In this document: piece after piece, positions 36,359 to 46,342 of the stretch
How the letters are laid out: each line of letters starts with the position of its first letter
Position numbering within the stretch: position 1 is the first letter of the stretch
Assembly (NCBI GenBank): GCA_035459025.1
Contig: DATHYT010000045.1
Span: forward strand, 18,317 to 82,316
Direction of reading: 5' to 3'
Length of the DNA: 64,000 nucleotides
Origin: JAABQT01 sp035459025
GTDB taxonomy: Bacteria > Pseudomonadota > Gammaproteobacteria > Burkholderiales > SG8-39
Made by a program: the position numbers and the translations under genes
Notes under the pieces: model-generated
The model's database searches: none
What the model was told of the DNA's origin: nothing
Seen by the model: the letters and a program-made list of their open reading frames with translations, nothing else

Positions 36359-38218
36359 TCAGTCCGGGAGGCCTGCAGACCGTAATTCGCCAATGACGCG
36401 GTCGAGCACCGCTTGATCGCGATAGGGCTCCTGCGCCGCGTGCCGCGCAAGCGAGAAGTCCGGCGCGAGACCCGCGACCTCGCCCGCAATGCGCCGCGCA
36501 TCTGCTGCCCAGCCGCCGCGCACCAGCGCGCTCGCGAGGATCAGCCGACAGTTGACCGCCTGCGGGGCGATCCGCAGCCCCTCCTGCGCGGCGCTGACTG
36601 CGAAATCCATCTGACCGCCCTCCCGGTAGGCGGCGGCGAGAATTTCGACAAACCAAGGTGGATAGACTGGGGAATAGCGAATCGCATGCCTGATGTGCGT
36701 CAAGGCCGCATCCGGCTCGCCGCAGTGCAGGAGCACGTTGGCGAGAAAACCGTTCGCGTTGGTGCAGTTCGGCCGTATGACGGCAGCCTCGCGCGCGATG
36801 GCAAGCGCCTCGTCGAACCTGCGCTGCAGTAGCCGGACGTTTCCGAGCACCGTGTGCGCCTGGCCGTCGGCGTCTGCCATGCCGACCGCCCGCTCCGCCC
36901 ACTCGCCGGCGGCAGCGCGCGCCCGCTCCGGATCACTGCTCCAGCCTCGCGTCACCTCGAACCACAGGCACATCGCCATCCACGAGGGCCCGTGCGACGA
37001 ACCAGGCGCCAGCTCGACCACCCGCTCGAAACAGGCGCGCGCGGCCGCCATCGATTCCTTGTTCATCTGGAAGAAGGCCTGCATGCCGCGATAGAACTGA
37101 TCGCGTGATTTCGGCACAGTCAGGCATTTGTGCCAGATCCGCGCCTGCTCGCCGCTCGCCAGCTTCACGTCAAGTGCGGTAACCACTCGCGCCGCGATCT
37201 CGTCCTGGAGTTCGAACGTGTGATCGAGCGCCCGGTCGTACCGCTCGGACCATGTCACCGTGCCGGCAGTCGTGTCGGTGAGTTGCACGTTCACCCGCAC
37301 GCGTTCGCCTTGGCGCTGCACAGCACCTTCGAGCGCATTACGCACGCCCAGACGCCGCGCAGCTTCGGCGGCATCGACGCCGCGCAGGGCATTGGCGGAC
37401 CCCGCCGCGATCAGGAACACGCCCGGCATCTTGACGAGCGCGTTCTGAATGTCCATGCGCAGTCCGTCGGCGAGCGCGGCGGTGTCGGGGTCCTGGCCGG
37501 TGCAGGAAAACGGCAGCAGCACGATCGATGGCCGATCGGGGAGCGGCAGCGCGACGGACTCGAGTTGCGCCGGAACGGGCCGTGACCCGACCGGCACCTC
37601 GCCTTCGGCTAGCGCGAACAACCCAGGCTCCACTGCCGACAGAAGATATCCCGCGTCGTCCGGAAGCTGGGCATGCACCGCCTCCGTCAAGCGAATCCCG
37701 TCTGTCGGGGCGCGCCGCACGATCGATGCCGCGCGCTCGAGCGTTGCCCTGGGGGGCGACAGGTCGGCCTGGCCGGGTTTCCCCAAATCGAGCCCGAACC
37801 GGTAATGCACGTGCTCTGCCGGAGGCAACGCCGCGTTGGCGCGCGCAAGCGCGCTGCGCGCGCCAATTGCGCAGGCCAGCGCTTGCGCCGCGGTATCGAA
37901 CACCGCGAGGAGCGCGTCGGCCGGCGCCACCCCAAGCCGGCCGCCATGCTCGCCGACAGTGGCGACGAGCACCTGTCGCGCGCGCGCGACCGCGCCACGT
38001 GCCGCTCGCACGTCCTCTCCCATGAGGATGCCAAATGCACGCAATTCTCCGTGCAGAACGACAGTGGTGCCGGAAAGCGCGCGCGGCACCGTCTGCGCCA
38101 CCGGGCCAATCGCTGCAGCCGTTTGCGGGTGCGTCTTACGGTCGACCCACTTATCCCAGAAATACCAGGCGGCCGCGATGCCGCCGAGGACCGTTGCTAT
38201 GGTAAGCACCACCTCCAT
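36359..38218 (-). CDS. Degenerate adenylate-cyclase/TolB-like/TPR protein
   Basis: A 619-residue protein. An N-terminal membrane segment (VVLTIATVLGGIAAAWYFW) precedes a cyclase-homology region (about residues 50-200), which keeps GILMGEDVRAARGAV and HYRFGLDLG but lacks the metal-binding Asp pair of active class III cyclases. A TolB-N-like domain follows (PSIVLLPFSCTGQDPDTAALADGL). The last 230 residues are TPR repeats. It is probably a non-catalytic sensor or scaffold. The ATG at 38218 is chosen because the membrane helix starts there. Confidence 0.82.
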   Translation of the reverse strand: MEVVLTIATVLGGIAAAWYFWDKWVDRKTHPQTAAAIGPVAQTVPRALSGTTVVLHGELRAFGILMGEDVRAARGAVARARQVLVATVGEHGGRLGVAPADALLAVFDTAAQALACAIGARSALARANAALPPAEHVHYRFGLDLGKPGQADLSPPRATLERAASIVRRAPTDGIRLTEAVHAQLPDDAGYLLSAVEPGLFALAEGEVPVGSRPVPAQLESVALPLPDRPSIVLLPFSCTGQDPDTAALADGLRMDIQNALVKMPGVFLIAAGSANALRGVDAAEAARRLGVRNALEGAVQRQGERVRVNVQLTDTTAGTVTWSERYDRALDHTFELQDEIAARVVTALDVKLASGEQARIWHKCLTVPKSRDQFYRGMQAFFQMNKESMAAARACFERVVELAPGSSHGPSWMAMCLWFEVTRGWSSDPERARAAAGEWAERAVGMADADGQAHTVLGNVRLLQRRFDEALAIAREAAVIRPNCTNANGFLANVLLHCGEPDAALTHIRHAIRYSPVYPPWFVEILAAAYREGGQMDFAVSAAQEGLRIAPQAVNCRLILASALVRGGWAADARRIAGEVAGLAPDFSLARHAAQEPYRDQAVLDRVIGELRSAGLPD

Positions 38219-38308
38219 CCGTATTCGCCCCCTGTTTGCACGTCGCCTTCGATTGCGAGGCCAATTCAATCAGAAGCGGGCGCAGATCGCCATACGCTGT
38301 CGGCTAGA

Positions 38309-41300
38309 ATGCGGTCTTTCCGCCGGCAAATCCCCCTCTTGAAGCAGGAACAGATTCCCGCCGACGCCATCGTCATTCGCGGCGCGCGCCAGAACAATCT
38401 CAAGAACCTGACGCTGACGCTGCCCGCGGGCGAGCTGATCGTGGTGACCGGCGTTTCGGGCTCGGGCAAGTCCTCCCTCGTCTTCGACACCGTCTACGCC
38501 GAGGGCCAGCGCCGCTACGTCGAGACCTTCAGCCCCTACGCGCGCCAGTTCCTAGAGCGCATGGACAAGCCGCAGGTGGATGCCGTGGAGGGCATCCCGC
38601 CGGCCATCGCCATCGACCAGACCAACCCGGTGCGCACCTCGCGCTCCACGGTCGGCACCATGACCGAGCTGAACGACCACCTTAAGCTGCTCTACGCGCG
38701 CGCGGCCCAGCTGCACTGCCGCGGCTGCGGCAAGCCGGTGCGCCGCGACACGCCGCAGTCGATCTACGCCGCGCTGCCGCAGGACAGGGTGACGATCACG
38801 TTCCCGGTGCCGGTGCCGAAGAACTTCTCTGAAAAGGAAGTGGAAGCGCTCCTGCAGCGCCAGGGCTACACCAAGCTGCACTCACGCTCCAAGACCCTGA
38901 TCGAAGTAGTGCAGGACACCGTGACCCCGGGGAAGTCCGAGAAGTCGCGGGTAATGGACGCCATCGAATCTGCCCTCCGGTTTGGGCAAGGGCGTTTGGT
39001 TGCCTACGCTGAAGGTATCGTCGGTTCGGTTTCAAATACATCTGCCGACTTGGCCGGAAGAATCACCCGGCCAGGTCGGCAGACCCTAGGAGACCCAACG
39101 GAGGCACTGCGGTTTTCTACGGCTCTGCATTGCCCGGACTGCGATCTCACCTATTCCGACCCCACCCCGGCGCAGTTCTCCTTCAACTCCCCGCTCGGCG
39201 CCTGCGACACCTGCCGCGGCTTCGGGCGCGTGATCGGCGTCGACTACGGGCTGGTGATTCCGGACGAGTCGAAGACGCTGCGCGAGGGCGCGATCCGGCC
39301 CTGGCAGACGCCGAGCTTCAAGGAATGCCAGGACGACCTGGCGAAGTACGCGAAGAAGCGCGGCCTGTCGCTCGACGTCCCGTGGCGCGAGATGAAGGAC
39401 GCCGACCGCCGCTGGGTGATCGACGGCGACGACGGCTGGGTGAGCTGGAAGAAGTCCTGGCCCGGCAAGTGGTACGGCGTGGCGCGATTCTTCAAGTGGC
39501 TGGAGTCGAAGGCCTACAAGATGCACATCCGCGTGCTGCTCTCCAAGTATCGCGCGTACACGGAGTGCACGGCCTGCAACGGCACGCGCCTGAAGCCCGA
39601 CGCGACGTTGTGGAAGCTCGCCGGCAAGTCGATCCACGAGCTGATGCTGATGCCGGTGAGCGACGTGCAGCGCCTGTTCGGCGGCCTCGAGCTGCCCAGG
39701 CCGCTCGACGAGGCCACCGACCTTCTGCTCGGCGAGATCCGCACGCGCCTGGCCTACCTGGGCGAAGTGGGTCTGGGCTACCTCACGCTCGACCGGCAGT
39801 CGCGCACCCTTTCCGGCGGCGAGGTGCAGCGGATCAACCTGACCACGGCGCTCGGCACTTCGCTGGTGAATACGCTCTTCGTGCTCGACGAGCCTTCCAT
39901 CGGCCTGCACCCGCGCGACATGGGGCGCGTGATCGACGTGATGAAGAAGCTGCGCGACGCGGGCAACTCGCTCGTCGTCGTCGAGCACGACCCGCAGATC
40001 ATGCTGGCCGCCGACCGCATCCTCGACATGGGCCCGGGCCCCGGCGAGCGCGGCGGCGAGATCGTGTTCTTCGGGGATCCGGCCGAACTGCGCAAGAAGG
40101 ACACGCTCACCGCGCAGTACCTGTCGGGGCGCAAGCGCACCGAGGCGCCGCGCGCCCCGCGCGCGCCGGCGAAGTTCGTCACGGTGCGCGGCGCGTCCGA
40201 GCACAACCTCAAGGATATCGACGTCGCTTTCCCGCTGGAGCGCCTGGTGTGCGTGACGGGCGTCTCCGGATCGGGCAAGTCCACGCTGGTGCAGGACGTG
40301 CTCTACGCCGCGCTGCGCAAGGCGAAGGGCAAGCCGACCGAGACGCCCGGAAGGCACCGCGCGCTTGAAGGTGCCGAGCTCGTGGGCGACGTCGTCATGG
40401 TGGATCAGTCGCCGATCGGCAAGACCACGCGCTCCAATCCGGCAAGCTACGTCGGCGCCTTCGACGCCATTCGCGACCTGTACGCCAAGGCGCCAGTGGC
40501 GAAAGAGCGCAAGTACACCGCGGGTACCTTCAGCTTCAACTCGGGCCACGGCCGCTGCCCGGCCTGCGGCGGCAACGGCTTCGAGCACGTCGAGATGCAG
40601 TTCCTCTCCGACGTCTACCTGCGCTGCCCGGACTGCAACGGCAAGCGCTACCGGCCCGAGGTGCTCGAGGTGGCGCTGCGCGGCAAGAGCATCGCCGATG
40701 CGCTGGAGATGACGGTGTCTGCGGCCCTCGTGTTCTTCGAGGACCACGCCGAGGTCCTCGCGCGGCTGCGGCCCCTGGCCGACGTCGGCCTGGATTACCT
40801 GCGCCTCGGCCAGCCGGTGCCGACCCTTTCAGGCGGCGAAGCGCAGCGCCTCAAGCTTGCCGGGCACCTGACGCTGAAGGCCGGAGAGGAGCGCAAGCTC
40901 TTCCTGTTCGACGAGCCGACCACCGGCCTGCACTTCGAGGACATCGCGAAGCTGCTGCGCGCGTTCCGCCAGCTCATCGCGGCCGGGCACTCGCTGGTCG
41001 TCATCGAGCACAACCTCGACGTGATCCGCGCCGCCGACTGGATCCTCGACCTCGGTCCCGAGGGCGGCGCCGCGGGCGGCGAGCGGGTGTGCGCAGGAAC
41101 GCCTTCGGAGGTGATGCGGCACGCGACGTCGCACACCGCGAAAGCGCTGCGCGACTATGAAAAGGGGACAGACCTCATTTCCTTGAAATCAAAGGACAGG
41201 GAAATGAGGTCTGTCCCCAATATACGCATCCACAACGCACGCGAGCACAACCTCAAGTCGATCGACGTCGACATCCCGCGCCAGCGCTTCACGGTGGTGA

Positions 41301-43819
41301 CCGGGGTGTCGGGCTCGGGCAAGTCCACGCTCGCCTTCGACATCCTGTTCTCCGAGGGCCAGCGCCGCTACCTCGAGTCGCTGAACGCCTATGCGCGCCA
41401 GTTCGTGCAGACCGCCGCGCGGCCCGATGTCGACGCCATCTACGGCATCCCGCCGACCGTCGCCATCGAGCAGCGCACCAGCCGCGGCGGCCGCAAGAGC
41501 ACCGTCGGCACGCTCACCGAGATCCACCATTTCCTGCGGCTCCTTTTCGTCAAGCTCGGCACGCCGCACTGCCCCGACTGCGACGTGGCGATCGAACCGC
41601 AGAGCGAGGACGCGATCGCCGCGCGCCTGATGAAGGCGCACCGCAACGACACCGTGGTGTTGCTCGCGCCGCTCGTCGTCAACCGCAAGGGCGTCTACAC
41701 CGACCTCGCGAAGTGGGCCGCGTCCAAGGGCTACTCGCAGCTGCGCGTGGACGGCAAGCTCCTGCCGCTGCGGCCCTTTCCGCGCCTCGACCGCTTCAAG
41801 GAGCACACCATCGAGCTGCCGGTCGGCTACGTGAAGGTGACGCCGAGGAACGAGAAGGAGCTGCGCGAGCGGCTCACGCGCGCCCTCGAGCACGGCAAGG
41901 GCGTGGTGCATGTGCAGACCGGGAAGCACATCCAGGTCTACTCCACCAAGCGCGCCTGCCCCTCGTGCGGGCGCAGCTTCCAGGAGCTCGACCCGCGCCT
42001 CTTTTCGTACAACTCGCGCCACGGCTGGTGCCCGAGCTGCGTCGGCACCGGGTTGCAGCTGAAGGACGTGGGCTGGGACGCGGAGCGCTCGCGCACGGGG
42101 CAGGAAGACCACGTGCTCGACTCGTGGCTCGAGTGGCTGGAAGTGGACGAAGCCTGCCCCGCCTGCGAGGGCAAGCGCCTCAATCCCGAGGCGCTCGCCG
42201 TGCGCTGGCGCGGCCGGAGCATCGCCGACTACGGCATGCAGCCGGTGGCGCAGCTCACCGAGCTGTTCGCGAAGGTGAAGCTGGAGGGCCGCAGCGCCGA
42301 GATCGCGCGCGACCTCGTCGCCGAGCTGAGGAGCCGCCTCGGCTTCCTGAAGGAAGTCGGCCTCGACTATCTCGCGCTCGACCGCGCCGCGCCCACGCTC
42401 TCGGGCGGCGAGGCGCAGCGGATCCGGCTGGCCGCCCAGCTCGGCTCCAACCTGCGCGGCGTGTGCTACATCCTCGACGAACCGACCATCGGCCTGCACC
42501 ACCGCGACAACCGGATCCTCCTCGATGTGCTGGAAAAGCTCGAGGCCAAGGGCAACACCCTGGTGGTCGTGGAGCACGACGAGGACACCATCCGCCGCGC
42601 GCACCACGTCATCGACCTCGGCCCGGGCGCGGGCAAGCAGGGGGGCCGCGTCATCGCCGAAGGCACCGCCGACGAACTGGTGCAGTCTCCCGAGTCCGTC
42701 ACCGGGCGCTTCCTCGCCCACCCCTTGCGCCACCCGCTGCAGCCGCGCCGCCGCGTGGCGAAGGACGCGCCGGCGCTCGAGATCGGCGGCGCCTCGATGC
42801 ACAACCTGAAACGCATCGACGTGCGCATACCGATCGCGCGCCTCAGTGCCATCACCGGCGTCTCCGGCTCGGGCAAGTCGACGCTCGCGCGCGACGTGCT
42901 GCATGACAGCCTGAAGGCGGGCGGCCCCATCGGCTGCAAGACCCTGAAGGGCCGCAAGCTCGTCGAGCGCGTGCTCGAAGTCGACCAGGCGCCGATCGGC
43001 AAGACCCCGCGCTCCTGCCCCGCAACGTACGTGGGCTTCTGGGACGCGATCCGGCGCCTGTTCGCCGACACGAGCGAAGCGCGCATCCGCGGCTGGGGCC
43101 CGAGCCGCTTTTCCTTCAACACCAAGGGCGGGCGCTGCGAGACCTGCGAGGGCCAGGGCCTGAAGAGAATCGAGATGAGCTTCCTGCCCGACGTGAAGGT
43201 GGCATGCGAAGCCTGCAACGGCCTGCGCTTCAACGCCGAAACGCTCGGCGCGCACCTGCGCGGCAAATCGGTGGGCGACGTCCTGGCGATGAGCGTCGAC
43301 GAGGCGGTGGAGTTCTTCGCCGCGCATCCGTCGATCAATCATGCGCTGAGGTTGCTGCAGGACGTGGGGCTCGGCTACCTCACGCTCGGGCAGCAGAGCC
43401 CGACGCTGTCAGGAGGAGAGGCGCAGAGGATCAAGCTTGTCACGGAATTGGCGAAGGTAAGGGAGCTCGGGGGTTCTACACATCTCCCGTCTCCCGCTTC
43501 TTCCTTTGGGAGACGGGAGACAGCGGTTAAAGGCGCAAAAACACTCTACGTCCTCGACGAACCCACCGTAGGCCTGCACATGGCCGACGTCGAAAAGCTG
43601 ATCCGCGTGCTGCACCGCCTGGTCGACGCCGGCAACACGGTGGTCGTGGTCGAGCACAATCTTGACATCATCGCCGAAGCCGATTGGCTGATCGACCTCG
43701 GCCCCGAAGGGGGCGACGCCGGCGGCAAGGCCGTCTACCAGGGTTCGCCCGAGCGCGCTTCCCGAGGCCACACCGCGCAGGCGCTGAACGCGTTCCTCGC
43801 GGAGCGCAAGGCCGCGTGA
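38309..43819 (+). CDS. uvrA: Double-length UvrA-type excinuclease ATPase (two fused UvrA halves)
   Basis: A DNA-damage-recognition ATPase of 1836 residues, about twice normal UvrA (940). Four Walker A motifs (GVSGSGKS) lie near residues 48, 650, 998 and 1516, each with its own LSGGE(V/A)QR signature. Zinc motifs CPAC...CPDC (half 1) and CETC...CEAC (half 2) are intact. The halves join near residue 955-970. Three different palindromes are carried in frame (39041, 41164, 43483). From memory, long UvrA proteins occur in other betaproteobacteria beside a normal uvrA; no normal copy is in this window. The ATG at 38309 is used; a TTG at 38339 is an alternative. Confidence 0.93.
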   Translation: MRSFRRQIPLLKQEQIPADAIVIRGARQNNLKNLTLTLPAGELIVVTGVSGSGKSSLVFDTVYAEGQRRYVETFSPYARQFLERMDKPQVDAVEGIPPAIAIDQTNPVRTSRSTVGTMTELNDHLKLLYARAAQLHCRGCGKPVRRDTPQSIYAALPQDRVTITFPVPVPKNFSEKEVEALLQRQGYTKLHSRSKTLIEVVQDTVTPGKSEKSRVMDAIESALRFGQGRLVAYAEGIVGSVSNTSADLAGRITRPGRQTLGDPTEALRFSTALHCPDCDLTYSDPTPAQFSFNSPLGACDTCRGFGRVIGVDYGLVIPDESKTLREGAIRPWQTPSFKECQDDLAKYAKKRGLSLDVPWREMKDADRRWVIDGDDGWVSWKKSWPGKWYGVARFFKWLESKAYKMHIRVLLSKYRAYTECTACNGTRLKPDATLWKLAGKSIHELMLMPVSDVQRLFGGLELPRPLDEATDLLLGEIRTRLAYLGEVGLGYLTLDRQSRTLSGGEVQRINLTTALGTSLVNTLFVLDEPSIGLHPRDMGRVIDVMKKLRDAGNSLVVVEHDPQIMLAADRILDMGPGPGERGGEIVFFGDPAELRKKDTLTAQYLSGRKRTEAPRAPRAPAKFVTVRGASEHNLKDIDVAFPLERLVCVTGVSGSGKSTLVQDVLYAALRKAKGKPTETPGRHRALEGAELVGDVVMVDQSPIGKTTRSNPASYVGAFDAIRDLYAKAPVAKERKYTAGTFSFNSGHGRCPACGGNGFEHVEMQFLSDVYLRCPDCNGKRYRPEVLEVALRGKSIADALEMTVSAALVFFEDHAEVLARLRPLADVGLDYLRLGQPVPTLSGGEAQRLKLAGHLTLKAGEERKLFLFDEPTTGLHFEDIAKLLRAFRQLIAAGHSLVVIEHNLDVIRAADWILDLGPEGGAAGGERVCAGTPSEVMRHATSHTAKALRDYEKGTDLISLKSKDREMRSVPNIRIHNAREHNLKSIDVDIPRQRFTVVTGVSGSGKSTLAFDILFSEGQRRYLESLNAYARQFVQTAARPDVDAIYGIPPTVAIEQRTSRGGRKSTVGTLTEIHHFLRLLFVKLGTPHCPDCDVAIEPQSEDAIAARLMKAHRNDTVVLLAPLVVNRKGVYTDLAKWAASKGYSQLRVDGKLLPLRPFPRLDRFKEHTIELPVGYVKVTPRNEKELRERLTRALEHGKGVVHVQTGKHIQVYSTKRACPSCGRSFQELDPRLFSYNSRHGWCPSCVGTGLQLKDVGWDAERSRTGQEDHVLDSWLEWLEVDEACPACEGKRLNPEALAVRWRGRSIADYGMQPVAQLTELFAKVKLEGRSAEIARDLVAELRSRLGFLKEVGLDYLALDRAAPTLSGGEAQRIRLAAQLGSNLRGVCYILDEPTIGLHHRDNRILLDVLEKLEAKGNTLVVVEHDEDTIRRAHHVIDLGPGAGKQGGRVIAEGTADELVQSPESVTGRFLAHPLRHPLQPRRRVAKDAPALEIGGASMHNLKRIDVRIPIARLSAITGVSGSGKSTLARDVLHDSLKAGGPIGCKTLKGRKLVERVLEVDQAPIGKTPRSCPATYVGFWDAIRRLFADTSEARIRGWGPSRFSFNTKGGRCETCEGQGLKRIEMSFLPDVKVACEACNGLRFNAETLGAHLRGKSVGDVLAMSVDEAVEFFAAHPSINHALRLLQDVGLGYLTLGQQSPTLSGGEAQRIKLVTELAKVRELGGSTHLPSPASSFGRRETAVKGAKTLYVLDEPTVGLHMADVEKLIRVLHRLVDAGNTVVVVEHNLDIIAEADWLIDLGPEGGDAGGKAVYQGSPERASRGHTAQALNAFLAERKAA
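39031..39096 (+). repeat. Hairpin element family 2, copy inside uvrA
   Basis: Arms at 39041-39057 (TCTGCCGACTTGGCCGG) and 39067-39083 pair at 16 of 17 positions with loop AAGAATCAC. The left flank TTCAAA lies four bases before the arm; the right flank is CCCTAGGAGACCC. The same layout is found at 63292-63360 with different arms. Residues encoded here (about SNTSADLAGRITRPGRQT) have no counterpart in ordinary UvrA. Confidence 0.8.
41164..41218 (+). repeat. REP-like palindrome family 1, in frame at the UvrA half junction
   Basis: GGGGACAGACCTCATTTCC... (41164-41185) and its complement (41197-41218) pair at 21 of 22 positions around an 11-base loop. The encoded linker is GTDLISLKSKDREMRSV. The element core matches those at 51618 and 63224, but its edges read GAAAAG and CAATATA instead of the stop-bearing TAAATAG, so the frame stays open. 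Confidence 0.92.
43483..43520 (+). repeat. Palindrome family 3 inside uvrA
   Basis: TCTCCCGTCTCCC (43483-43495) and GGGAGACGGGAGA (43508-43520) form a perfect 13-bp stem with a 12-base loop. It lies in frame between VTELAKVRELG and TLYVLDEPTVGLH, adding residues to a normally short loop. Confidence 0.85.
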
Positions 43820-44706
43820 GCGCGCTTCCCCCGCCGCGGCGCGCGGTCGCGCTGGCGCTGATGGTCGTGGCGCCGGTGCTGTGGAGCACCGCGGGGGTGC
43901 TTTCGCGCCTGATCCAGTCCGCGGGCGCCTTCGAGATGGCGTTCTGGCGCTCGAGCATCGCCGCCGTGTTCGTGTTCACCGCGCTCTCGCTGCTGCAGGG
44001 CGGGCGGCCCTTCGCCACCCTGCGCGCGGCGGGCCTCCCCGGCCTGATCTCCGGCGCCATGTGGGCGGTGATGTTCACCTGCTTCATCGTCGCGCTCACG
44101 CTCACCACCGTCGCCAACGTCCTGGTGGTGTCGAGCCTGGGCCCGCTTTGCACCGCGCTGCTCACCTGGCTCATGCTGCGCGAGCCGATTCCCACGCGCA
44201 GCTGGCTCGCGATCGTCGCCGCGAGCGTCGGCATGGGCGCCATGTTCGGCGCGGGGTTCACGGCCGACGACTGGAGCCACGTCGCCGGGCTCGCGCTCGC
44301 GCTCACCATCCCGATCGCGGGCGCGATCAACATCGTGGTGCTGCGAAAGAGCGGTGCGCACCTGGATCTGATGCCCGCCGTGATGCTCGGCGCGCTGATC
44401 TCGGCGGTGGTGTCGCTGCCCTTCGCGCTGCCGTTGGCCGCGAGCGGGCGCGACCTGCTGGTGCTCGGCACACTCGGCGTGTTCCAGCTCGGCGTGCCCT
44501 GCCTGATGCTGGTGCTCGCCGCCCGCACGCTCACCGCGCCCGAAGTCGCGCTGCTCGCGCTGCTGGAGGTGGTGCTGGGGCCGCTGTGGACCTGGCTCGG
44601 TGCGGGCGAAGTGCCCGCGGGCGCGACCATCGCCGGCGGCGCCATCGTGCTCGCGGCGCTGGCGGGAAACGAGGCCGCCGCGCTCGCCGAGCGCAAGCGT
44701 GTATAA
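43816..44706 (+). CDS. EamA/DMT family transporter
   Basis: A 296-residue inner-membrane exporter with ten hydrophobic segments and two EamA repeats. VAPVLWSTAGVLSRLIQSAGAFEMAFWRS opens repeat 1 (quoted only as family evidence), and EVALLALLEVVLGPLWTWL closes repeat 2 with the usual Glu-Pro/Gly pattern. The GTG at 43816 overlaps the uvrA stop as GTGA, so translation is coupled. The stop codon lies inside the -10 box of rhlE. The substrate is unknown. Confidence 0.88.
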   Translation: MSALPPPRRAVALALMVVAPVLWSTAGVLSRLIQSAGAFEMAFWRSSIAAVFVFTALSLLQGGRPFATLRAAGLPGLISGAMWAVMFTCFIVALTLTTVANVLVVSSLGPLCTALLTWLMLREPIPTRSWLAIVAASVGMGAMFGAGFTADDWSHVAGLALALTIPIAGAINIVVLRKSGAHLDLMPAVMLGALISAVVSLPFALPLAASGRDLLVLGTLGVFQLGVPCLMLVLAARTLTAPEVALLALLEVVLGPLWTWLGAGEVPAGATIAGGAIVLAALAGNEAAALAERKRV

Positions 44707-44707
44707 T
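44702..44707 (+). promoter_or_regulatory. Candidate promoter -10 box of rhlE
   Basis: A consensus TATAAT overlaps the stop codon of the EamA gene. It would give an rhlE leader of about 140 bases, as is common for cold-regulated DEAD-box helicases. No clear -35 is seen. Confidence 0.5.
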
Positions 44708-44820
44708 GCGCTCCAGGTTTCTGCAGCGCGTACTTCCGGTTTGCGTTTCAGTCGTTAGTCAGTCCATCCTGGACTTCGAATAACAAAGCCTAAGAGCGTC
44801 GGCCTGAACCGGTAGAAGGG

Positions 44821-44849
44821 TTCTCCTTCCCGGGCCGGCACCAGGAGAA
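44821..44849 (+). promoter_or_regulatory. SD-sequestering hairpin in the rhlE leader
   Basis: TTCTCCT (44821-44827) is perfectly complementary to AGGAGAA (44843-44849), which contains the Shine-Dalgarno sequence five bases before the apparent ATT start. The 15-base loop is GC-rich. Pairing would hide the ribosome-binding site; RhlE or cold could open it. Confidence 0.5.
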
Positions 44850-44853
44850 AGAC

Positions 44854-46176
<1,323 letters not shown>

Positions 46177-46342
46177 CGGTCAGGACGGCAATCTTCCGCG
46201 CCGGCCGCGCAGCTTCCGCAGTTCGGCTGCAGCGGTGCCGGTGGCGGCAAGCGCCGCCGCCCCGGCGGTACCCACGCGATAGGGCGTACGCAGCACGGGG
46301 CATGCCTTGACCTGGCACACGCTCGGTTAAACTCGGGCGACC

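Noticed and set aside
33092..36385. 1097-residue plus-strand open frame
   Set aside because: It is antisense to the CaiB, slipin and NfeD genes, and its composition is Arg/Ala/His-rich with no motif, typical of shadow frames in GC-rich DNA.
37673..38308. N-terminal extension of UvrA by 212 residues
   Set aside because: The extension is antisense to the cyclase/TPR gene and has no UvrA homology; the first plausible start is 38309.
38309..43819. uvrA as a pseudogene because of three palindrome insertions
   Set aside because: All three insertions keep the frame and all ATPase and zinc motifs are intact.
44706..44783. 25-residue leader peptide (MRSRFLQRVL...) before rhlE
   Set aside because: Its ATG overlaps the -10 box, so it would not be on the transcript if that promoter is right.
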